NCBI GenBank assembly: GCA_001430745.1 | Contig: KQ482003.1 | Location: forward strand, 1,576,638 to 1,601,542 | Length of the DNA: 24,905 bases | Source of the DNA: Auxenochlorella pyrenoidosa | Lineage: Eukaryota; Chlorophyta; Trebouxiophyceae; Chlorellales; Chlorellaceae | Direction: 5' to 3' | Shown here: in pieces, positions 18,362 to 24,905 of the stretch | How the letters are laid out: each line of letters starts with the position of its first letter | How positions within the stretch are numbered: the stretch's first letter is position 1 | Notes under the pieces: model-generated | Seen by the model: the letters and a program-made list of their open reading frames with translations, nothing else | Database searches by the model: none | What the model was told of the DNA's origin: nothing | Made by a program: the position numbers and the translations under genes

Positions 18362-21300
18362 ATGCATGTCCAGTCTCCTCAGTTTGCTTTGCGGCGGCTA
18401 AATTTCGTGCCTGCGCAGCGGCAAGATGCTCATGCCGTCAGCGAGGCAGACCTGCGGAACCTGATCCCACTCAACGACCCTGTGGAGGTGAGCGAGCTTG
18501 TTGGGAAGCAAGCTGGTCGCCCAGCGGCGGCATGCACTCTGAAGGCCTGGTAGGGAAGTCGCGCTCGGAGGCCAGGCCGTCCGTCGAGCAAGACTGAGCA
18601 TTGAGGACGCTATGCATATGGTGACCGAGCCAGCAGGTGCCCAACCCACCTGGGCTGCTGCTCTCCCGCAGGCCCCTGCCGAGCAGGCCCCAACAATGGG
18701 CCGCAAGGGCGCCGTCAAGGCGCCAGCTCGGCAGCCGCGCAAGGAGCTGTTCAGCGCGGAGGAGCTGTCGCTGGAGTGGCGGGAGATGCGCAAGGCGGTG
18801 AGCAGCGGTGGCGACAGCGTTGACGTTGAGGGGCTTGTTTGCTCTTTGTAGGTGCCCAACCGGTGCTCGACCAGCAGCTTGCAAATTACGATTTGTGCCA
18901 GCTGGATGGGTGGCAGCTTGTAGGCAGGCTGCCATACTTTTGGCGCATCTGCACGAGCTGCTTGAGCTGTTCTTGTGCACTCATCATTGCCTGCCGACAT
19001 CCCCGTGCTCCCCTCCCTCCTCCCTCCTCTGCCTTGTCCGCCCGCCCCACCTTGCAGGGCGTGGGCCTGCAGAACCTGGGCAACACCTGTTTCATGAACA
19101 GCGTGCTGCAGTCGCTGGTGCACACGGCGCCGCTGGCGGAGCTGCTGCTCGGCGCGGGCAGCGGGCGGCTGCACAACGGCGCGGTCAACGGCTTCTACCC
19201 CATCCAGCTGGCGCAGGAGCTGGTCAAGCGCTCGCTGGGCCACGCCTCGCGCTCCCCGCTCGCGCCCATGCAGTTCGCCAAGAGCCTGCGCCGCATCAGC
19301 CGCAGGTGGGGGCCGCCGGTGGCAGGGCTGGCGGGGCGCGGGGTATGGGGGGCGCACGCCCAGGCGAGAGCCAGTAGGGCCGCCTCAAGCTGTCAGGCGC
19401 GGCGCCACACCTCACACCTTCTCCCTGCTGGCTGCCACTTATGCTGCTGCTGCTTGCTGCATGTTTTGCATGCTTTGCATGCTCGGCTGCTGCGCCTGCA
19501 TGGCTGGTTGGGTTGGCAGAGGACGAAAACCTCTCTTGGTGAGCTGCACCTTGCCCCGGTTCCCGGTGGCGGCAGCAAATGACTTACCATCATGTCATAG
19601 TTACTCAGATGCCCCTCACAGCGCTGCACCCGCACCCAACCTGCAACCCCCTACTGTTGTTTCACTGCTGCGCACTCTTTGCTGACGTGTGGCCCAACCG
19701 CAAGCGCTGCCTGCTGCGCTGCACGCTTTCCTCGTGGTTCCTTTCTTTTTCCCGAGATCGGAACCTTCCCAGCTGGCCTGGTTTGGCTTGCCACTTGACT
19801 GGACTTGCCAACCCTCCTGGCCCGGCCCTACCCCCGCCCCCCTGCGGCAGCTTCCGGCTGGGCCGGCAGGAGGACGCGCACGAGTTCCTGATTGCGCTGC
19901 TGGATGCCATGCACGAGGCGAGCATCGCGGGCATGCAGCCCAAGCCGCCGCCCGAGCTGGCCCACACCTCGTTCATCTACCGCATCTTCGGGGGGCGCAT
20001 GCGCAGCCAGGTGGGGGGCGCACCTTCGGGGGGCGCATGCGCAGCCAGGTGGGGGCGCACCTTCGGGGGCGCATGCGCAGCCAGGTGGGGGGCGCACCTT
20101 CGGGGGGCGCATGTGCAGCCAGGTGGGGACCGCGGCAGGGGCGCCGGGGGGCGCATGCGCAGCCAGGTGGGGGGCGCACCTTCGGGGGACGCATGCGCAG
20201 TCAGGGGGGGACCGCGGCAGGGGCGCCGGGGGGTGCCCGGCACGGCGCGAGGGCCGCATGGGGCTCCCCCCATGGGGGGGGGGGCCTCAGCGCTTGAGGG
20301 CGAGGTCGTGACTCGGGGCCAGCAGCATGGGCCCTGCAGCCGGCGGCATGTCAAACCCTGGGCACCCGTCGCCACCTGCCAACCGCCGTCTGTCTGGCTT
20401 CCCCCCCCCCTGCTGCCCCGTGCCCGCAGGTCAAGTGCAGCGAGTGCGGGTACGAGTCCAACACCTACGACCCCTGCATCGACCTGTCGCTGGAGATCAC
20501 GCGCGCCCAGTCGGTGCGGCGCGCCCTGGAGCGCTTCACGGCAGGCAAGGCAGGGTCCCAGGTGGAAAAGAGGGATGGGGGCTTGGTGCCCACGCATGCA
20601 CAGGCGCCGCAGACATGGAGAGGAGGGCAGGCAAAGGAAGGGGGGCCGCCGGCAGGCTGGGCGTGGGCCGGTAAGCCCCTCCTGTGAGGCACCGTGAGGC
20701 TTGCCAGCGCCGTTTCTGCATTGCCTGCCACTGGTGCCGACCCTCCCCGCCTGCAACCCCCCCCTGCAGGCGAGGTGCTGGATGGGCAGAACAAGTACAA
20801 GTGCCCCAAGCAGGGCAAGGGGGTGCGCGCGGTGAAGCGCATGACGGTGGACGCCGCCCCCAACGTGCTCATGATCCAGCTCAAGCGCTTCGAGTTCTCC
20901 TTCTCCGGCCACAAGATCAGCAAGAAGGTGGGCTGGGCCGCGCCTCGCCTGGTGCTCTGCGTGCTGCTGCTGCTGCTACTGCTGCTGCTGCAAGGCTGGC
21001 CCTGCAGGTGCGGCCGCTGCATGTTCATCGGGTTCGCTGCCAAAATGCCCTGCAGCCCTGCCCAGCGCGTGCATGCCCGCTGTCCCCGGGCATGCTGGCT
21101 TCTCGTCCGGGCCATCCTGTGCCTCACGCTCCCTCTGTGCTGACTGCTGGCCAAGCTCCGGCGGTGCTGCCTGCCCATGCTAGCCTCTCCCCCCCCCCCT
21201 TTTCTCCGACCACAACCGGTGCCCGCCCCCCCCCCCCCCCTGGCAGGTCGACTTTGACCTGGAGCTGGACCTGGGCCCGTACATGAGCGAGCGGCCCGCC

Positions 21301-23703
21301 GTGCCCGCCCTGTACGACCTGTATGCCGTGCTGGTGCACAGCGGGCACAGCGTGCACAGCGGCCACTACTACTCGTACGTCCGCGCCCCAAACGGCATCT
21401 GGCACATCTGCGACGACACCCACGTGGCGCAGGTGGGGCCCCGACAGCCGCCGCCGCGGGCAGCGCCACGCGGCTGCCGCGCCTCGGCCCGCCCGCCCTG
21501 GCCCGCGGCCTCCCTCCCCCAGGCCCACTCCTCGCCAAGGTTCTGCCCTGTGGCTGCCTGCAGCGCATGAACGGATGGACTGCTAGCATGCCTGCACCAG
21601 CAGACAACAGTCTCGCCCAGCCTGTGCCGACGCCCGCCTCGCCTCTCACCGTCTCCATGCAGGTGGCCGAGCGGCAGGTCATGGCACAGAAGGCATACAT
21701 CCTGTTCTACAAGAAGCGCCAGCCCCGCAGCAGGGCGCTGCCCGGGGCCTCCGCCAAATCGGCGCCGGCTCAGGGGCCCAGCCCCGCGCCGGCGGCCCGC
21801 GCAGCGGGAGTGCGGGCCGCAGCAGCGCGCCCGGAGGCCGCGCAGGCAGCACAGCCTCTGCGCCAACAGGATGTGCAGCAGCAGCAGCAGCAGCAGCAAC
21901 AGCAGGAGCCCAAGTGGGCAAAGCAGCAGCAGGGGCGGCACGAGGGGACAGTGCCGGCTGCCGCTGCACATGCGGCAGAGGCAGCTGGGGCGGCGGCAGC
22001 TGCAGCGGCCGCAGCAGAAGGCGGCATTATCAAAAAGCGCAAGCGACGAGCGCCAGAGGAAGGGGGCACAGCGGCAGCGGCAACAGACGAGCCCCTTCAG
22101 TCCCCTCGCAGCAAGGAGGGGGATGAGGAGCGGCGGTGGCAGCTGGCGCAGAACGGCCACATCAGCAAGAAGCCTCGGCTCAAGGCTCTGAAGCGCAGGG
22201 CTGAGGATGAGGGGCACCTTCCCTTGCCACTGCACCGGTGCGATGCGGGTGGCTGGGCGGCGTGTGGTGCTGCCTGGAAGCAGCCTCTGCCTGCATTTGG
22301 CGCCTCACCCGCTTGGCTGCTGCCCTGCCGCCGCCCGCCTGCCGCGCTGCTGCCTGCATGAGCGCTGGAGCGAGGGATGACGAAACGCACTGGGCACTGA
22401 CTGTCAAGTGACTGAAGTGCATTTGTGGGGCCTCAGAAACCCCCTGTCCGACCTCGCGCACCCAAGTTTGCACTGCCTCGCCTGCGTGCGCCGCCCGGCT
22501 GCGCTGCTCTGCCCTGGCGCCCCCATGGCTGCTCTGCTGCTCACATCCTGCTTCGTCACCCTGGCTCACCCTCGCATTCTGCTTGCCATGCTGCTGCCCC
22601 CCCTGGAATGCAGCCACGTGTATGCGGTGAACGGCTTCCCGGCGCTTGTGGGTCGCAGCGGCGCGCGCCTGGCAGAGGCGGTCACCATCGCCGCCAACCC
22701 TCCCAGCCGCAAGAAGCTGAAGCGCATGCGGGCCGCGGCAGCCGCGGCGGCTGCAGCAGCGGCGGCGCCCAAGACTGCACAGGAGGACAGTGGCGGCAGC
22801 AGCGAGGCTGCCGATGGGCGAGCCGTCAGCGGCGCGACCGCCGTCGTGTCTGCGCCCGACTGGCCGCCTGTGCGGCAGCAGCAGACCGCGGCGCCCGCCG
22901 ACAGCAGCCAGCAGCAGCAGCAGCAGCTGCCGCAGAAGCGCGGCCTCACGCAGCCGCATGCCAAGCAGCGCGCCGCAGCCTCCTCTGCAGCGGGCGCGGC
23001 GCCGGGCCCGGCGGAGGCCGACGTGCGCTCCTTTTTGCGCCGCAGCGGCGGCGGCACAGCGCTGCCGCTGCAGGCATGGGAGGAGGCGTCGGCAGAGGCC
23101 AAGCGGCACAAGGCTGTCCTGGAGCGGCAGGTGGGTGGGCAGGAGGCTGGCAGGAGGGTTGTGAGGGGGCCCTGGGATGGGGGTTAGCATCCGCCCGCCT
23201 GCCTTGCTCCGAGGTGTGGGCTCCTGCCTCAAGACCACCCGCATATTACACACCCTCGGGCTTCACGCCCCCCACTCACACCCAGCTGGGACGCCCTGCA
23301 AGGGGGGTCGTCCAGCCGCCCGCGTGAGCAAGCTTCCGCGCGTGCTCGACCCTGGCGGCCCACACCCCCGTGCCTGCAGGAGCTGCCCAAGCGGCGGCGG
23401 CAGGACGACTACGACCTCGACTACGACCGGGGCAAGGTCAAGAAGGTGCGGTCCAAGCAGGCGGCAGGGGAGGAGGGCGAGGACGCCGCCCCCGACTTTG
23501 ACGCCGCCTGGAGCCGCAAGCAGCGGGAGGGCGTGGTGACCGAGCTGCGCGGCAACCGCAAGCGCCGCTCCGCCGACTTCAAGCAGCAGCAGCAGCAGCG
23601 GGGGCATGGTGGAGGGCGGCACAGCGGTGGTCGGGGCCGCGGCTGGGACCGTGGCCGTGGCGGCCGCGGGCGGCCCTCCTTGGGCGGCAGACACAGGCAC
23701 TGA
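18362..23703 (+). CDS. Ubiquitin C-terminal hydrolase, USP36/42 type (C19 peptidase)
   Basis: Inferred exons: 18362-18487, 18672-18797, 19058-19305, 19851-20010, 20430-20544, 20770-20927, 21247-21432, 21663-22237, 22614-23130, 23380-23703; 844 aa. It is a cysteine protease removing ubiquitin from proteins. The catalytic domain runs about 85-395: Cys box GLQNLGNTCFMNS (C95), QEDAHEFLIALLDAMHEA, SFIYRIFGGRMRSQVKCSEC, SNTYDPCIDLSLEI, LMIQLKRFEFSFSGHKI, and His box SGHYYSYVRAPNG (H351) with DD at 367-368. The second zinc-knuckle CxxC is CPKQ (270-273), so zinc binding is doubtful. The C-terminal half is polyQ/polyA with basic clusters (IIKKRKRR, SRKKLKRMR, KRRRQ), DYDRGKVKK as in USP36, and an RG-rich end (GGRGRGWDRGRGGRGRP). 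This suggests nucleolar localisation, where USP36 stabilises ribosome-biogenesis factors. The intron after 20544 starts with GC. The 3' border of exon 8 is the least certain. The intron after 20010 holds copies of the exon end (separate entry). Confidence 0.88.
19986..20235 (+). repeat. Tandem copies of an exon 3' end plus 5' splice site in USP36
   Basis: A 37-38 base unit containing CTTCGGGGGGCGCATGCGCA, CCAG and GTGGGGGCGCAC repeats from 19986. Units start at 19986, 20024, 20061 and 20098; the last is extended by a GACCGCGGCAGG insert. A fifth near-copy follows at about 20146 and a diverged sixth at 20180. The first unit is the true end of exon 4 and its donor. CCAG/GTGGGG donors recur with GT at 20011, 20049, 20085, 20123 and 20167; the sixth copy has lost the GT. 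All but the first copy lie in the annotated intron. Confidence 0.9.
21186..21240. repeat. Poly-C/pyrimidine tracts before a USP36 acceptor
   Basis: Two C homopolymer runs flank a short mixed segment just upstream of the acceptor at 21246. They make a very C-rich polypyrimidine tract. Run length is prone to sequencing error, but this is intronic and does not affect the frame. Confidence 0.75.
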
Positions 23704-24199
23704 GCGCAGCATGACTTGTTACTCATCTAAGATGTTACTCGACATGACCAGTACTGTAGCAGTGATGACAGGCACCCACCTCACCCTTCCGTCAGCACCA
23801 TAAGGGCGTACTCATGGCACCTTGGCTGCCTGCCAGGACAGAAGGGGCGCAAGGGTGCCAGAACTCTGCTTTGGTTCGGCAGTTCTGTGTGTGCATGTGC
23901 GCTGCAGGGCAACAGGCACCGAAACTGTGGCCGTTGCCGATCGGAGGTGGGGCCTGGGAAGCTGGAGCAAGTACCCTGCCAGATGGCAGATGGCCCAACC
24001 AGCACAGCATGCTGTGGCATTCTGGGCCGCAGGCTGCGGTGCGCTCCGTGCTGCCGCACTGCCACTCGTCCTCTCTCTGTAAGGCGCCGCATCCATCCCG
24101 TAAAGCCGTGCTGACGCCTCAGCAAACCACTGGTGTGGCGTGCCACCCCCTCACTTTCTGCGCAGCGGCGCAGCAACCATTCATCTCAGATCACTCTAG
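23704..24199. other. Intergenic region between USP36-like and bZIP genes
   Basis: These 496 bases hold the USP36 3' UTR and the bZIP promoter and 5' UTR. A TGTAA element occurs near the distal end. No coding signal was seen in the short frames present. Confidence 0.6.
24078..24082 (+). promoter_or_regulatory. Putative TGTAA poly(A) signal of the USP36-like gene
   Basis: The chlorophyte-type element TGTAA lies 375 bases after the USP36 stop and 118 bases before the bZIP start. This is a plausible 3' UTR length for green algae. If used, very little room is left for the bZIP promoter. Confidence 0.5.
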
Positions 24200-24905
24200 A
24201 TGTTTCCCAGCGGCTGGACAGCCCAGCCGCCCGCCCTGCAGCAGTCGCAGGCAGCGCAAACACCAACAGGGCAGTGGGGGCAGCCACTCGCCTCTACCGC
24301 TGCTGTTGGACTGCTGGAACCCCTAGCTGGCAGCACCGGCACCGCAGTGGCGGTAGCGCCGTTTGCAGGCAGCAGTGGCGGTGTTGCGTCATGGATGGTG
24401 CCGACTGCGCCAGCGGCGGCGCCGCCCGTCGACCCTTGGGCCAATGTTGCGGTGCCGTCGCTTGAAGACAAGGCCGCCATTGCCCGGGAGAAGAACCGCA
24501 TTGCGCAGCGCAGGTGGGCGGGCGGGTCTACGAGCCGTGCCGGTGGTTGCGTGCTGCACCGCGGGCCGGGTGCCCCCAGGGGTCATTTCACCCCCCACCC
24601 CACCCCCTGCCACCACCCTTCCCCCCATTCCACCACCACCACCACTCGCCGCCCACGCCCACACACCCGCCTGCCCCGCAGGTTCCGCGAGAAGGAGCGG
24701 CGGCGGCTGGAGGAGGTGCAGCAGGCGGCGGATGCGCTGGCGGCGGACATTGCTGCCGTCAAGGCTGAGAAGGACCAGCTGGAGCTGGAGCACACGCTGA
24801 TGCAGAAGACGCTGGCGGTGGGGGCCGCGCGCGCGCCGCCTGCCCACGCGTGTGCATGCTGGGCCGCTCTGGGTCAAGGCAGGGGGGCAGGGCACCGCAT
24901 GCGTT
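24200..24905 (+). CDS. bZIP transcription factor, 5' part (AP-1/YAP-like basic region)
   Basis: The ATG at 24200 follows directly after an in-frame TAG (24197-24199), which fixes the earliest start in this exon. Exons: 24200-24513, 24682-about 24817 (donor GTGGGG), continuing off the right edge. About 80 residues rich in Ala/Pro/Gln/Ser/Gly (MFPSGWTAQPPALQQSQAAQ, VDPWANVAVPSLEDK) come first. Then comes the basic region REKNRIAQRRFREKERRR, with the N-x7-R signature and the QRRFR form seen in AP-1/YAP-type factors. The leucine zipper has Val, Leu, Val, Leu, Met at heptad d positions (LEEVQQAADALAADIAAV, AEKDQLELEHTLMQKTLAV). It would dimerise and bind DNA in the nucleus. The intron splits the basic region after NRIAQR, within an AGG codon. 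Zipper end, stop and any C-terminal domain are outside the window. Confidence 0.87.
   Translation, partial: MFPSGWTAQPPALQQSQAAQTPTGQWGQPLASTAAVGLLEPLAGSTGTAVAVAPFAGSSGGVASWMVPTAPAAAPPVDPWANVAVPSLEDKAAIAREKNRIAQRRWAGGSTSRAGGCVLHRGPGAPRGHFTPHPTPCHHPSPHSTTTTTRRPRPHTRLPRRFREKERRRLEEVQQAADALAADIAAVKAEKDQLELEHTLMQKTLAVGAARAPPAHACACWAALGQGRGAGHRMR

Noticed and set aside
19986..20235. Regularly spaced repeats resembling a CRISPR array
   Set aside because: The units abut with no unique spacers, and the locus is an intron of a eukaryotic gene; it is a minisatellite.

Overview
This window is nuclear DNA from a GC-rich green alga, most likely a trebouxiophyte of the Chlorella/Micractinium type. Reasons: the genes are split by many short, GC-rich introns; synonymous third positions are strongly G/C; one gene is a nuclear-encoded plastid ribosomal protein with a transit peptide; two intergenic regions carry the TGTAA poly(A) element of chlorophytes; and the LRR repeats have a 'LPxSWG' form that I associate from memory with trebouxiophyte LRR proteins. 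The species is inference; no database was consulted.

Layout: (1) 1-2663, plus strand: 3' part of a class B J-domain co-chaperone (DNAJB type), with its J domain off the left edge. (2) 3531-11015, minus strand: a 17-exon gene for an LRR receptor-like kinase (signal peptide, about 15 LRRs, one membrane helix, a non-RD kinase domain, and a long Trp/Gly/Ser tail). (3) 11354-14920, plus strand: a tepsin/MTV1-type AP-4 accessory protein, divergent from the kinase across 338 bp. (4) 15357-16732, plus strand: plastid ribosomal protein uS13c. (5) 17902-18273, minus strand: an unidentified small protein, only its C-terminal half well supported. (6) 18362-23703, plus strand: a USP36/42-type nucleolar ubiquitin hydrolase. 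(7) 24200 to beyond the right edge, plus strand: a bZIP transcription factor with an AP-1/YAP-like basic region.

The exon chains were built by hand from splice signals, phase continuity and family conservation; every junction given keeps the reading frame. The genes look like an ordinary housekeeping neighbourhood and do not form an operon or pathway. The receptor kinase is the outlier. Its plan (LRR ectodomain, single-pass helix, kinase lacking the HRD arginine) is that of land-plant immune receptors and is unusual for a chlorophyte.

Two structural signals cut across the genes. About 7 of the 45 inferred introns begin with GC instead of GT, far above the roughly 1% usual in eukaryotes. In the USP36 gene, an exon/intron junction has been tandemly copied, giving five near-identical 5' splice sites, the last of which is in frame and repeats the original exon end.
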